Part shown: positions 9,051 to 20,387 of the stretch, piece after piece
How the letters are laid out: each line of letters begins with the position of its first letter
How positions within the stretch are numbered: position 1 is the first letter of the stretch
Origin: Catonia carolina
Taxonomy: Eukaryota > Arthropoda > Insecta > Hemiptera > Achilidae
Reading direction: 5' to 3'
Assembly: GCA_035578175.1 (NCBI GenBank)
Contig: JAQMRL010000016.1
Span: 2,171,501 to 2,235,500, forward strand
DNA length: 64,000 nt
Made by a program: the position numbers and the translations under genes
Notes under the pieces: generated by a model
What the model saw: the letters and a program-made list of their open reading frames with translations, nothing else
Database searches by the model: none
What the model was told of the DNA's origin: nothing

Positions 9051-12000
9051 TCTCTGCCCTAGGGATTGGGAGCCTAGTTGCGGGCAACAGGGCGCGTCCA
9101 CAGGTTGCGGATAGTGGAATGGCCACCAGATATGGTGGTTAGCTGCGAATAGGGTACTGACTAGTATCTGAATAAGCAGTCGCGGACAGGTAACGGCAGT
9201 GTCAGAGGTGTGGTGGGGTGCTGTTAGGGGGAAATGGTACACCTATTAAATACCACAGTACTGAAAATGACACTGTGACATGGCGAGTATTAGCCGCCAG
9301 TAAATAAGCTGAAGCCTCCCTCAAGCGCAGTGCCGCGGCAGTGTGCAAACATTCTAGAGCTAACTACTCTAGTCTTAGAGTGATGCGTAAGCACCAGCAA
9401 TAAAATCGAGTACTGAGCATGATGGACAATTCTACAAAAAATTCTACCCCAGGGGGTGTCAATCCTCCACTACATAAAGTGGTGCAAGGGCTTCGTGCGG
9501 ATTCTGGGGGAAGCCCGCCTTCATGCTATCGTCGTATCGGAGCGGCGAGAAAAACTCCTGCTTCAGACAAGAAGACACTTAAATTAAAGACGAAGACAAA
9601 AACATTCCTCGCCACCTTCAACATTAACTCCCTTATCAAGCCTGGAAAAATTAAATCGTTGACTAAGGCACTACATGAGAACAATATATCAATAATTGCC
9701 CTGCAAGAAACAAGGTGCCGAGACGAAGAGATTTTTGAATCTGATGGCTACCGATTCTTTAAAAGTAAAGCATGTAAAAAAGTATTAAACAACTCTGTAG
9801 TGTGTGGCATGGCCTTTGCAGTCAAAACTAACGTATTGGAGTCTGTGGTAAACTTTGAACCTGTGAATGATAGGCTTTCTATTTTGACAATAAAGTGTGG
9901 CAATAAAAGATATGCACTAATAAGCTGCCATGCACCTACAAATGATAAAAACAGATCGGCCCCTACAGAAGTAGAAAAATTCTGGGATAAGGTAGATGGA
10001 AGAATGGCGACACTCCCGGAAAATACAGTAAAGATTCTTTTGGGAGATTTTAATGCACAGCTAGGGAAAGAAAAAAGATACAAAAAAATAGTGGGAAACT
10101 ACCCGGCTCATAAAAAGACAAACGTTAATGGTAAGCACCTTATCTCACTATGCGAAAGTCATAACCTACAAGTCATGTCCACGCATTTTAAACATTTGGC
10201 TCGAAAACAAACAACATGGAGGTCTCCAGTCTTATTTATGGGAGAATTTCAAATTGACCATATTGCAATTTCTAGAAAATACAGCCCTGAAATTCAAAAT
10301 GTTAAAGTTAAGAAGAGTATAAATGTTGACTCTGACCACTATTTATCTATGATAAAATTTCGCCCCATCCCTCACAATAACAAAAGGGTTAAGAATAAAA
10401 TAACTAAGTTTGACAGAGAGAAACTGAAAACAGAAAAAGACATTTTCCAACAGCTTGCCAAGCCAACAGATAAAAACTTTAATAACACTGTTAAAAGGAT
10501 GGTAGAGGCAGCTAAGGAAGTGTCAGAATTAAAGGTGGTTAAAAAACATGCTTGGTGGAATAGTACATGTGATAAAACTCTAAATGATAGGCTGGCAAAA
10601 TGGAAGAAATTCTACTCCACAAAGTTGGAAGATGATTGGACTGAATATAAAGTACAAAGATCTAACACAGCTAAAATTCTAAGAGGCGAAAAAAGGAAAT
10701 ATGAGAAGTCTCTCCTCTTGCAAATAGAAGAAGATTTCAGAAGAAATGAAACTCGAAACTATTACAAAACATTTAAAAGGAAAATCGCTGGTTATAAACC
10801 GCCATCATTAGCATTCCAAAGGCTGGATGGAACACTGGCTACCTCAAACGAAGAAAATTGTAAAATCCTCGCAGAATACTTTAAAAACTTACTGAACTGT
10901 GAAAAACCCCAAAACCCCCTTAAAACAGAACCTCTAGAGAGTCTGGGGAGTGAATCTTTACCACCAGATTTAAATGAAATTGAAAGACACATTAAACGAC
11001 TGAAAAATAACAAAGCTCCAGGAGAAGACTCAGTAATTGCAGAGCTCTGGAAATATGCCCCTGAAGAAGCCTTGATAAATCTACAACAACAAGTAGAGGA
11101 AATATGGCAAAAAGAGGAGCTGCCTGAAGACTGGAAAATGGCTCTTATACATCCTCTTCACAAAAAGGGTGACACAAAGAATGTGAACAATTATAGAGGA
11201 ATTTCCCTGCTTCCTGTGACATATAAAATTCTTTCACTTGCAATTTCAGAAAGACTAGAGGATCAGGTAGAAAATCAATTGGGAGAGTATCAAGGAGGTT
11301 TTAGAAAGGGTAGATCAACAGTAGAACAAATACAGAACCTTAAAACAATTATAAAGTACTATGCCATTAGGTCAAAGAAATATGTTGCCACGTTCGTAGA
11401 CTTCAGGAAAGCGTATGACAGTATAGATAGAGAAGTTTTAATTAAGATCTTAGAAGAATTCGGAGTAGATAGAAAACTTAGAGCCATGATCAAAGCAACT
11501 TTGACAGAAACTAAATCTAAAATTAAATTTTTAGGACATCTCTCAGAGCCCTTTGAAGTTAAAACAGGAGTGGGACAAGGAGACGGCCTTTACCTCTGCT
11601 TTTTAATTGTGTGGTGGAGAAGATAATAAGAAATTGGAGAGAAGAGTTACAGTCTAGGGAGTTATATAGACCTTTGAAAATTGGAAGAGGAACTGAAATA
11701 GACTGTCTGGCGTTTGCTGACGATATAGCTTTGCTCACAGATAATATAGAAACAGCTAAGGCTCAACTAGACCTACTGAAGGAAGTTGCAGAACAGGCAG
11801 GACTACAAATTTCGTATGAAAAAACAGAACTGATGACAACAATAAAGGGTATAACGGATAAGGCATTGAAAACAAAATATGGGAAGATTAACATTGTGGA
11901 TAAGTTCAAATATCTGGGCGAAATAATCATGAAGAATGGAAGTGACAAAGAGGCGTTAAAAGCCAGGATTAAGAAATTGGATCTGGCATATTTAGCTACT

Positions 12001-12654
12001 AAGAATATTTACAACAAAAAATGTTTCTCAAGAACTGCAAAGTTAAGACATTACGAAACAGTAGTAAAGCCTGTGCCTTTATATGCATCGGAGACATTGA
12101 CCTCAGAAAATAAAGGACTTATAGAAGATGTCGAGAAGAGAGAAAGAAGGATTCTGAGAAAGATCTATGGGCCACGATATGATGAAGAACACAATACCTA
12201 TAAAAACGTTTCAAACACCAAATTGTATGAACATGTAGAGAAGATGTCAGAGACTTTCAGAAGAAGGAGAACACGATTTTACGGGCACATAAAGAGGATG
12301 AGCGATGACAGACTGACAAAGAAAATTTTGAATAACTTTGATAATGCTAAGACTACTTTGAAGTGGTTTATCAATACTAAAGATGATCTAAAAAAACTTC
12401 GAGTTGAAGAAGAGGACATTTACGATAGAGACAAATTTAGGCAGAAGACAAATGACAAAAGGATAAGTCTGCCTGTGCAATCTGCAAGAAGAGAGGGTAC
12501 TGGTGGGAGGTGGACGGATGAGAGAAGAAAGGAGCATTCCGAACGAATGAAGGCTTTTTGGGCAGATAAGAGGAATGACATCCTGAGAAGAAGAGACCAA
12601 AATGCATAGTGCTTAACGTGATCCTTAGTCGGTCGATCAACGAATTAATAATAT
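9051..12654 (+). mobile_element. LINE B: near full-length RTE-like (CFDP2-like) retrotransposon
   Basis: The 3604-bp insertion is bounded by an exact 11-bp target duplication ATTACAAATAT (9040-9050 and 12655-12665). The insertion point is inside the coding remnant of LINE A. It has a relatively GC-rich 5' region (9051-9418), one long coding region broken by a single frameshift, and a short AT-rich tail (ACGAATTAATAAT). Intact 5' sequence, exact target duplication and few lesions indicate a young copy. Confidence 0.9.
9419..12609 (+). pseudogene. LINE B endonuclease-reverse transcriptase, one frameshift
   Basis: The frame starts at the tandem ATG of 9419/9422. Residues 63-310 are an APE-type endonuclease with TFNINSL (66-72), LQETRC (95-100), CHAPT (170-174), LLGDFNAQLG (207-216), IDHIAISRK (279-287) and SDHY (305-308). 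The RT follows with NKAPGEDSV (531-539), HPLHKKGD (578-585), YRGISLLP (592-599), GEYQGGFRKGRST (622-634), FVDFRKAYDSID (659-670) and GVGQGDGL (717-724). A single-base loss at about 11591 shifts the frame. The other frame (11593-12609) resumes with the expected PLLFN, then FADDIALL, FKYLGEI and the C-terminal RRRTRFYGHIKRM region. All catalytic motifs are present, so the copy was active recently. Family resemblance is to RTE-type elements often annotated as craniofacial development protein 2-like. Confidence 0.9.
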
Positions 12655-12665
12655 ATTACAAATAT

Positions 12666-13132
12666 CTACACCGTTCTCAATAAGTTCATTATTTTTGTTA
12701 ACAATATTTGGTATGTCAATACAACTTTTGTTGCTAACTACACCTTGATTCTTATTTATTATTTCCCATATTGCTGAGTTTAAATTTGATGATTTATGCA
12801 GGACTTCAGCAGTTGTTTTACATTTAGCTCTCTGGACTTCTCTGGCATAATGTTTTTTAATAGTTTTGTACCTTCTTTCGTTAAAGGTTAGTTCTATGTG
12901 ATAGAAAATCTGAGTATACATCTCTAAATTCAGACCACATTTTCAAAATTTCCACTGTGACCCACTCATCTGTTTCACTGACAATATTTTTTACATCTTT
13001 CTTTTTAATTGGAGAACTATTATTATAATGAAATTTTAATGTTTCAATAAAATTACGATATTCCTGATTAATGTCGAAAGAATTGAAAACAGTCTTCCAA
13101 TCCTCTTTGGATAAACTGTGTAACAAACACAT
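12666..13132 (-). pseudogene. LINE A, region between endonuclease and RT
   Basis: Two overlapping minus frames encode a spacer typical of Jockey/CR1 ORF2: WKTVFNSFDINQEY, then SPIKKKDVKN, then WVTVEILKMWSEFRDVY. A second frame follows with YKTIKKHYAREVQRAKC and AIWEIINKNQG. At least one frameshift separates them. The frame continues on the far side of LINE B at 9039, because LINE B has inserted within this coding region. Confidence 0.7.
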
Positions 13133-13145
13133 TATTCCCTCGGTT

Positions 13146-14645
13146 GAAGCTTTTACTTATTTCCCATGATTGCTGTAATTGTTCGTTCTATATAATTTAA
13201 TTCTTTTGTAGTACCTATTTTATAATTTTAACCGATGCAAATAAAGGTTTTAAAAACGTATCAACACCGTATAGTTGCCCTATCTATCGGCAGTATTTTT
13301 CATTTACAAAATGGACTCTTCGTTTTAACGAGGGAAAGAAGTGATCGTGTGTTAGTAAATTAACTAGAAGAAAACAATTAGTACTAATAAACAGTAATAG
13401 GTTATTATAGAAAATTGGATAGTGGATTCAAGAATCTGCAGTCGACCAAACTAACTGATTGGTAAATTATGTTTGTGTTTTATTCACTAGAAGACGTGTT
13501 TTAAAATCTTTACAGGTTATGTGTTAGAAGCAAAACTTATTGTGATCACGGTTAAATGAAAAGTTTATTAAAGAATGTGTATTCGCTTATACTAATAATG
13601 ACTACTGGGCACTGCAGATTTAATTAGAGACGGTTTATTGTTCAATTGTGAAAATTATTCGGTCAGTGTTTACAAGATCCAAACTAGTTTCATGTTTAAT
13701 TGGGTCATGCCCTGTAACGTGGTCCAGAAATGCTGAATCTAGTTACTTAATTATTTTAAAAATTGGTGATTGTTTAATGAACGATTCTGCATATTATATT
13801 GACTTTTGCTTTAACCGACTTTTTTCGACAAGGTCAGACGGTTTTTACAACTTTGGAGCTTCAAGGAAACATGACAGTACACGAGGTTCTATTAATCTTA
13901 ATTAATATTTAATCGTTACAGCCAAAACCGACTTATTTATTTGTACCGAAGATTAAGTTGTAAGGTGTAAAACATAACCTCAAACTTCGGAATCGAAATG
14001 TTTCTAAAGTCTTTTTTTTTTAAAAGTTCAGAGGTATAAAATACCCATTGTTTAACAAGCAAATTCTTGCCTTCCCAAATAATATTTAGAAAGATGCCCG
14101 TGACTTAATTGAGCAATTTATTGAAAATAAATGTGTCATAGTTTGTGAAGAAAGGAAGCCAGAATAAATTTGGTGTAATAAATGTATGTGCTAGCGGTTA
14201 AATGGTTCATGTAAAGAAATCTATTAGGCATTTTCTGTAGCATTGTCTTGTGCTGTTGCTGATTATAGGTGATAATGATTGGCTAGAAGTAAACATTGAT
14301 ATGAAAATATGTCCACATTGGTACATGCATGTATGTTGAATGTACATTGTATTTCAGTTGGACCTAATGTTATTCTTTTCTTGTGCGCAGGCAGCCTTGA
14401 AGTACACCACAACACAAATTACTTGAGATACCATCCTGTGCTGGGACTGAATCTTAAATATCATTGGAAAAGGAAGTCTCATTGACAATTCAGTATCCAC
14501 GAAAACTAGCCAATTAAGTGAATTTTCATTAAAGGTAAATTTTTTTTATTTCATTAAAATTGAAATTTTGTGAAATTCATTGTAATTATTTCGGTTTTAA
14601 TGTTTTTTTAAAAAGGAAAATTTAAAAAGTAATTTATGCATACTG
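13146..14645 (+). repeat. 5' module, copy M1 (upstream of zinc-finger gene 1)
   Basis: This block of about 1.5 kb recurs as M1-M5. In order it carries a CTCF-like motif (here CCTATCTATCGGCAG at about 13282), GTCGACCAAACTAACTGATTG with a GT behind it, TGTTCAATTGTGAAAATTAT (in other copies TTCAGTTGTG, an arthropod Inr-like TCAGT), GTAGCATTGTCTTGTGCTGT and the 144-nt exon-like segment. A plus frame at 13648-13905 is open for 85 codons in M1 and M3 but starts with GTG and is broken in M4, so it is not called. Confidence 0.7.
14391..14534 (+). other. putative 144-nt 5' UTR exon, copy E1
   Basis: The segment is bounded by an acceptor (TTTTCTTGTGCGCAG) and a donor (AAAG/GTAAAT). All five copies in the window are exactly 144 nt. 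They differ only near the ends, while a core of about 70 nt (ACTTGAGATACC through AGTCTCATTGAC) is identical in every copy although flanking DNA has many indels. There is no ATG in the segment, which suits a 5' UTR exon. The next + strand acceptor followed by a coding ATG is that of the zinc-finger gene at 19443. Confidence 0.55.
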
Positions 14646-14689
14646 AATTAATAGTATGTGACTGTCCATGGGAAAAGGGACCCAAGTCA

Positions 14690-15085
14690 AAACGTTAAGC
14701 AGTAATTAGTGATTTTCTGTTTTTTCTCACGAAAACGTGAAAAAATAAATGTGTTTTTAAGATTGCAGCTTTAGCATGCATTTTACAACAAAAGTGTATA
14801 TAATATAATTTATAAGAAAATTAAAAGCTCTACAACTTTTATTTATAGCATTTTTCTCTACAGGGGCTAGTTAAACGTGATAAAACGTGATAAAATTTTT
14901 TTGTCTTTTTAAGCCAAACTGAAGTTGATTTTCATTTTGGTCTTTCACTCGTGATTAAAATTAGGATATGTTTATTGGGGTTAGTTTTTTGTTTATTTCT
15001 AATGCTTAATTACTAATGTTAGGTTTATTGTTAAATATTTCCATTTGCAAGATACAGTTGTGTGAGTGTTATATACCAGATTTTT
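14690..15085 (-). repeat. R1 fragment, minus orientation
   Basis: This is internal R1 sequence ending with GTTGTGTGAGTGTTATATAC and a T-run. It is shared with 35235-35755 and 56470-57035 as part of the duplicated unit. Confidence 0.7.
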
Positions 15086-15486
15086 TTCACTGTTATTTAT
15101 AAAAAAGTTACAGAATTTTTAAAAAAAAGGTTAATTAACACTAATATTTGTGAAATTGCAATGAAAGTGGGTTAATATTTCATGAACTGTGATGATATTG
15201 TTCAATTGGTGTTTACTCTGCTTGTCTCTGTCAGATGTCATCTCTTACTGATGTAACATTGTGTGCTGAATCATGTGATCTCTTCAAATAATTCATATCT
15301 CAAATATTTAACATCCCGTAACAGATTTTTTTGAGGTCATCTCAAATGTAAAAATTCAATAAACTGACAAAGAATTTAAAAAATTTATTGTAATTTGACA
15401 TAGCATGCAAGATAAAACGTTACAATTTTGTTTTCTATTTTAACTAATTGCATTTGTATTTGAATTAATACTAAGGAAACTAATCT
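15086..15486. repeat. unit linker, three copies
   Basis: There is no gene. The block includes GTCTCTGTCAGATGTCATCTC and is repeated at 35756-36127 and 57040-57424. Confidence 0.6.
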
Positions 15487-15738
15487 AAAAAAATCTGGTT
15501 GTGAAACACTCACACAACTTTCTTATGCCAATGCAAATAATTAACAATATAACCTAACATTAGTAATAAAACATTAGAAATAAACAAAAAATTAACCCCA
15601 ATAAACATAACCTAATTTTAATCATGAGTGAAAGACGCAAAATGAAAATCAACTTCAGTTTGCCTTAAAAATACAGAAAATCACTCATTTACGCTAAACT
15701 AGGCTCTGGACAGAAAAAAGCTCTGAATGATAATTTAG
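15487..15738 (+). repeat. R1 head, plus orientation, truncated
   Basis: It starts AAATCTGG, then GTGAAACACTCACACAAC, and breaks off near 15738 at the GC-rich start of module M2. The same truncation point is seen at 57680, so the two units share it. Confidence 0.7.
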
Positions 15739-15789
15739 CCAAGCTCCTGACCGGCGGCTACGGCTCCTTTCGCCCACAATAACTCGAGG

Positions 15790-15824
15790 ACGTTAAAACA
15801 AAAAAAAAAAAAAAAAAAAAAAAG
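15790..15824 (+). repeat. tiny poly(A) retro-insertion
   Basis: A 35-bp insert of ten bases plus a long A-run is flanked by ATAACTCGAGG (15779-15789) and ATAGCTCGAGG (15825-15835). The matching place in M5 (about 57717) has a single copy and no A-run. This looks like an extremely 5'-truncated LINE-mediated insertion. Confidence 0.65.
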
Positions 15825-17139
15825 ATAGCTCGAGGTTTGTTTTACTTTAATTCAACTGCACTCTACTTTTATAAAACGACGTATCCAAACAAATCAAGTA
15901 CTAAAATCCTAATCTATTCTACTTTAATAGTGGACCCGTGCAAACTAGGCTTAATGTTGTTATAAAAATTAGTGGTACGGTTAAGTCCACTTGTAAGATG
16001 CTTCAAATCATACTTTAATAAAAACCGAATAATGTGAGATTTTTGAGGATGTAACATTGGGTGAAGTTATTTGTACTTATTTCCACTGACTGTTGTCAAA
16101 TATTTTGTTCTATAAAATTTAATTCCTTTCTAGTTTCAATTGTATTCTTAACCAATGCAAATAAAGTATTTTCAAACGTATCACCACATACAGTTGCGCT
16201 ATCTAGCGACAGTTTTCCATTTACAAACTTGACGCCTTTCATTTCATGGTGGGAACAGAAGTTGATTGTGTGTTAGTAAATAAACTAGGAGAGAACAATT
16301 AGTACTATTAAACAGTAATAGGTTATTATAGAAAATTGGATAGTGGATTCGAAGAATCTGCAGTCAACCAAACTAACTGATTGGTAAATTATGTTTTTGT
16401 TTTATTCATTAGATGAAGTGTATTAAAATCTTTTCAGGTTATGTGTGAGAAGCGAAATGTATTGTGAACACGGTTAAATGAAAAGTTTAATAGAGAATGT
16501 GTATTTATTGTAATCAAGTGGTCACTGGAGATTTAATTAGAGACGTTTTAGTGATCAGTTGTGAAAACGATTCGGTCAGTGTTTAATTTGGCTCTGACGG
16601 ACATTTTTGTTTAACGAGGTCAGATGGTTTTTACAACTTTACGAGCTTCATGAAAAGATCATTATAGTATCTGAGGTTCTATTAATCGGTGAAAGGAAAA
16701 CCAACTTATTTATGTGCACCGAAGATTAACTTTGAGGGGTAAATCATAACCTCAAACTTTGAAAATGAAAGGTTCCTAAAATTGGTTTTCAAAAAGTTCA
16801 AACATAAAATAATCACGTATTGTTTAACAAGCAATGTTTTCTCTTCCCAAGTATTATTTGGGAAGATGCCCGTGACTTAACTTTGCAATTTGTTGAAAAT
16901 AAATATGGCACTTTGTAAAGAAAGAAGCTAGTATATGTCCAAGCAGTTAAATGATTCTTGTAAAGAAATCTATTAGGCATTTTCTGTAGCATTGTCTTGT
17001 GCTGTTGCTGATTACAGATGAAAATGATTGGCTAGAAGTAACCATTGACATGAAAATATGTCCACATTGGTACATGCATGTATGGTGAATGTACATTGTA
17101 TTTCAGTTGGACCTAATGTTATTCTTTTCTTGTGCGCAG

Positions 17140-17283
17140 GCAGCCTTGAAGTACACCACAACACAAATTACTTGAGATACCATCCTGTGCTGGGACTGAA
17201 TCTTAAATATCATTGGAAAAGGAAGTCTCATTGACAATTCAGTATCCAGGAAAACTAGCCAATTAAGTGAATTTTCATTAAAG
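17140..17283 (+). other. putative 144-nt 5' UTR exon, copy E2
   Basis: It has the same length and core as E1, with acceptor TTGTGCGCAG and a consensus donor AAAG/GTAAGT. It differs from E1 by a single base in the segment, near its 3' part. It is the nearest upstream copy to the zinc-finger coding exon at 19443. Confidence 0.55.
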
Positions 17284-17647
17284 GTAAGTTTCTTTTATTT
17301 AATTTCATTTAAATTCTGGAAATTCATAATAATTATTTCTGTTTAGATATTTTTCTAAAGAGGAAAATTTTGATACTAATTAATGTGAACAGAATTAATA
17401 GTATATATTATGGGCATTCGATTAAGAAGGTTCATGTTGTAACCAGATGATGGATTGTTGCAGTGTTGCCACCTGTTTGAAGCAGAATAGTGTGTGTCTG
17501 TTACATTGGTAAGAGTGTGTAATGCCCGTGTCAAACATAATAGCAACCTGAGTTTGAAGCTCAATTGTTAAAAGAATATGGCATCGATTGTAACACACTA
17601 TATGTCTAATTAATGCTGGTTTAATTGCGTGGAACGGTGTAAAGTTG

Positions 17648-18205
17648 AAATTTTTGTTTATATTTTTACTTTCTTTTGCCCATATGAATATAGAGGAAGG
17701 AAAGTATTGTTTTCATATCGATTTTTCTAATAGAGTTTTCACCAGATATACTCGTTTCCAGACTTCCTAACCTCAACAAACTGTTTTTAGCGATTGGTCT
17801 GTGTGTGTGAACAAACTATCTCAAGAATGAAATATTATATGAAGTTTAAACTTGGAACTTAAGTTATGTGCTACTAGAGGACCTGACACGAATGTTTTTA
17901 TCAAAATCGGTCAACCGGAAGTTGTAGTTTATTCATGTAATTTTAAATTTTTTTTGCGATCTTCTCAAAAACGGCTCATATGATTTTTTTAAATCACCTC
18001 ATGTATTACATTTCTCGTACCCTAGAAGATAGCGTAAGCGCAGTGTCTGCTGAAATTCTTGGGAGGCTGTGCTCTTGTAGAAAAAAATGGGTTTTTTAAA
18101 ATTGCGGCCTTCATATGCATTTCAGGGCACAAGTGTATATGGTAATCAGAGTTGTAGAACATTTAAAAACCTACAACTTTTATTTGTATTACTTTTTTTG
18201 TATAA
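17648..18205 (-). repeat. R1 copy, minus orientation
   Basis: It begins TTTACTTTCTTTTGCCCAT and carries the internal landmarks GAAGGAAAGTATTG and CAACCGGAAGTTGTAG. The paired locus after M5 (59570) lacks it and has the Tc1 insertion instead. Confidence 0.75.
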
Positions 18206-18224
18206 TGCTTAGTTTATTGTAAAA

Positions 18225-18930
18225 ACTTATTTATAGTAAAAACTAACCTCATTTTAATCATGATTGAATGAAGCAAAATGAATATCAACCTCAGTTTGGC
18301 TTCAAAATACGGAAAAAGCACTCTTTCACGCTAAACTAGTCTCTGTAGAGAAAAATGCTCAAAATAAAAGTTCTAGATCTCTTAATTTTCAATAAATTTT
18401 ATTATATATACACTTTTGTTGTACAATGCATACTAAGGCCGAAATCTTAAAAAATCCAATTTCTTTTTACAGACTTTGATGAAAAAACAGAAATTCACTT
18501 ACAACCATTTTTTTTTTTTAAGTCGGACGTTAAACAAGAAATAAAATTTGTTTATTGGTCATAAGTGAATTTCTGTAAAAAGAAAGGTGGTCATCAAAGT
18601 CTGTAAAAAGAAAGCGGATTTTTTAAGATTTCGACCTTAGTATGCATTGTATACATTGTACAACAAAAGTGTATTCATAATAAAATTTATTGAAAATTAA
18701 GAGATCTAGAACTTTTATTTTGAGCATTTTTCTCTACAGAGCCTAGTTTAGCGTGAATGAGTGTTTTTTCCGTATTTTGAAGCCAAACTGAGGTTGATAT
18801 TCATTTTGCTTCATTCAATCATGTTAACATTAGGTTAGTTTTTTTTTGTTTATTTCTAATGTTTTATTACTAATGTTAGATTATATTGTTAATTATTTGC
18901 ATTGGCAAAAGAAAGTTGTGTGAGTGTTTC
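18225..18930. repeat. inverted pair of R1 segments (hairpin)
   Basis: Sequence 18233-18510 is repeated in inverse orientation at about 18555-18870. Both arms include CTTTTGTTGTAC..TGCATAC or its complement and end with AACCTAACATT-type sequence. The spacer is about 45 bp, so an RNA from either strand could fold into a stem of about 280 bp. Confidence 0.7.
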
Positions 18931-18944
18931 ACATAATATTTTTC

Positions 18945-19178
18945 ATGAAACTGTTGGTAAAAGTAATGGCAGTGATATGTAACATAAGTTGGAAGTTTTA
19001 ACTTTGTATGATATTCCGTTCTTGAGATATTTTGATCACGCGCAGACCAATCACTAAAAACATGTTTTATAAGTCCATGGGGCATTGAAAATGTGCATTT
19101 CCGGTGAAATATCGACATGGAAAAATACTTTCCTTCCTTATGTATTTATAAAGGGAAGTCAAAGTAAAAAACATACAC
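18945..19178 (+). repeat. R1 end fragment, plus orientation
   Basis: The segment ends with AAGTCAAAGTAAAAAA and holds the landmarks GATATTCCGTTCTTGAGATA and AAAAACATG. Confidence 0.65.
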
Positions 19179-19314
19179 ATAAAACCAAATTAAGGCACAG
19201 ATATGTTGGTGATGTTTTGGTAATACAGTATTAGAAAAAACTTATGAAAAAAAGAGATGATATTATCTTGCTTATTATTGAATTCATTTTATTTAAAAAC
19301 ATATGTGTTAAACA

Positions 19315-19442
19315 TTGAAAACTTTCTCTTGCCAATGTTGATAATGAACAATATAACCTATGTTTATTACGTATACGTGATGCGTAGCAGTGCCACAGGT
19401 GTTTCTGTCATTAAATATAATAAAATGTGTTGTTGTTTTCAG
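19315..19442 (+). promoter_or_regulatory. intron end and splice acceptor before zinc-finger gene 1
   Basis: TTGTTGTTTTCAG (ending 19442) directly precedes the ATG of the coding exon. The same acceptor and about 100 bp of flanking sequence occur before gene 2 (ending 45583). The upstream part (ACTTTCTCTTGCCAATG at about 19320) is an R1 head fragment in both copies. Confidence 0.65.
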
Positions 19443-20387
19443 ATGGCTGATGCAACTGGAGTGGGAGTGGACTCTTCAAGCAGAACAGCCTCACAGGTGT
19501 GTAAATTATGCAGACTGGCTACCATTGACTGCCGCAACAAGAATAAACTCATTGCGTACTGTGCAAAGTGTAAGAAGAGATTACGTAAACAAAGAACCAA
19601 ATCTTGGTATGGTAAAATTAAACAGTTGTACGACTCTTGTTTGACTTGCATGAATACGTTTTACAACAATCTCTCGTACGAACCACATGACTGTACACTA
19701 GAAGGCATATTCGTTTGTGATGGTTGTGGCAGAGTATTCCTCCACAAGGAGAATATAACGCTACATGTAAGTAAATGTCACAAAATCATTTCAAAAATGA
19801 ATGCAACTGTAAGTGAAAACAATGGCCAAAGAGATTCAAAATCGGAATTGGAGTTGGAACATTGTGGGAGTACTTCTAGATTGAGTGAAAGTAGCAGTGG
19901 CCACAAGATGTCTAAATCAACTGACAATGTGATTGGCCAGTCTAAATTACCCAAAACATGTAAAGATGTCACTTGTAGTATTTGTGGAAAGGTTTTTAGT
20001 CGTAAATCCGCTTTAACTAGACATATGCGTGTACATACAGGAGAGAAACCTTTTAAGTGTAAGTTTTGCAACAAAGACTTTAAACACCTTGCAAATTTAA
20101 AAACACATTTGCGAATTCATACAGGAGAGAAACCATATAATTGTAAATTTTGTAATAAAAGGTTTACTCAGTCATCTGGTTTAAATACTCACCTGCGTTT
20201 ACATACAGGAGAGAAACCGTTCAAATGTAAATTCTGTAATAAAAGGTTTACACAGTCATCTGATTTAACTAAACATGTGCGTGTACATACAGGGGAGAAA
20301 CCGTTCAAATGTAAATTTTGTATTAAAAAGTTTGCAGATTTATCTACTTTTACGTTTACATACAGGGGAGAAACCGTTCAATTGTAA
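19443..20387 (+). CDS. C2H2 zinc-finger protein, copy 1, truncated by a frameshift (314 aa)
   Basis: The ATG directly follows a splice acceptor. Residues 1-114 form an N-terminal module with CxxC pairs at 20/23, 40/43 and 66/69, and a divergent finger using C92, C95, H108 and C112 or H113. It is not a ZAD, KRAB or BTB domain that I recognise. Residues 115-175 are a Ser-rich linker. Canonical fingers start at C178 and are joined by TGEKP: fingers 1-4 are complete, with backbone FKCKFCNKKFTQSS. The fifth finger lacks its histidines, because about 11 nt are missing after TCTACTTTT at 20341-20352. The frame then runs to a stop at 20387. A nuclear DNA-binding protein is inferred from the family. 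Predicted contact positions (-1, 2, 3, 6) differ between fingers while the backbone is almost constant. Whether this truncated form is functional is unknown. Confidence 0.8.
   Translation: MADATGVGVDSSSRTASQVCKLCRLATIDCRNKNKLIAYCAKCKKRLRKQRTKSWYGKIKQLYDSCLTCMNTFYNNLSYEPHDCTLEGIFVCDGCGRVFLHKENITLHVSKCHKIISKMNATVSENNGQRDSKSELELEHCGSTSRLSESSSGHKMSKSTDNVIGQSKLPKTCKDVTCSICGKVFSRKSALTRHMRVHTGEKPFKCKFCNKDFKHLANLKTHLRIHTGEKPYNCKFCNKRFTQSSGLNTHLRLHTGEKPFKCKFCNKRFTQSSDLTKHVRVHTGEKPFKCKFCIKKFADLSTFTFTYRGETVQL

Larger units (their letters stand above)
7274..13145 (-). mobile_element. LINE A: decayed Jockey/CR1-like non-LTR retrotransposon, split by LINE B
   Basis: The element is read on the minus strand from about 13145 to a T-run at 7277-7294 (its poly(A) tail). 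Net length without the LINE B insertion is about 2.27 kb, so it is 5' truncated and has no endonuclease. Remnants of the same element recur at the same place in the other two units (31.7-32.7 kb and 53.6-54.4 kb). It was therefore present before the units duplicated. Confidence 0.8.
15739..17645 (+). repeat. 5' module, copy M2
   Basis: It opens with a GC-rich block (GACCGGCGGCTACGGCTCC), matched at 57680. It then carries a CTCF-like motif GCGCTATCTAGCGACAG at about 16196 and the 144-nt segment E2. It is the partner of M5 (57680-59570). Confidence 0.7.

Noticed and set aside
13648..13905. 85-codon frame conserved in M1 and M3 (also 34181-34438)
   Set aside because: It begins with GTG, has no upstream ATG, and the M4 copy is frameshifted and M2/M5 lack it. 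It is open by chance in duplicated non-coding sequence.
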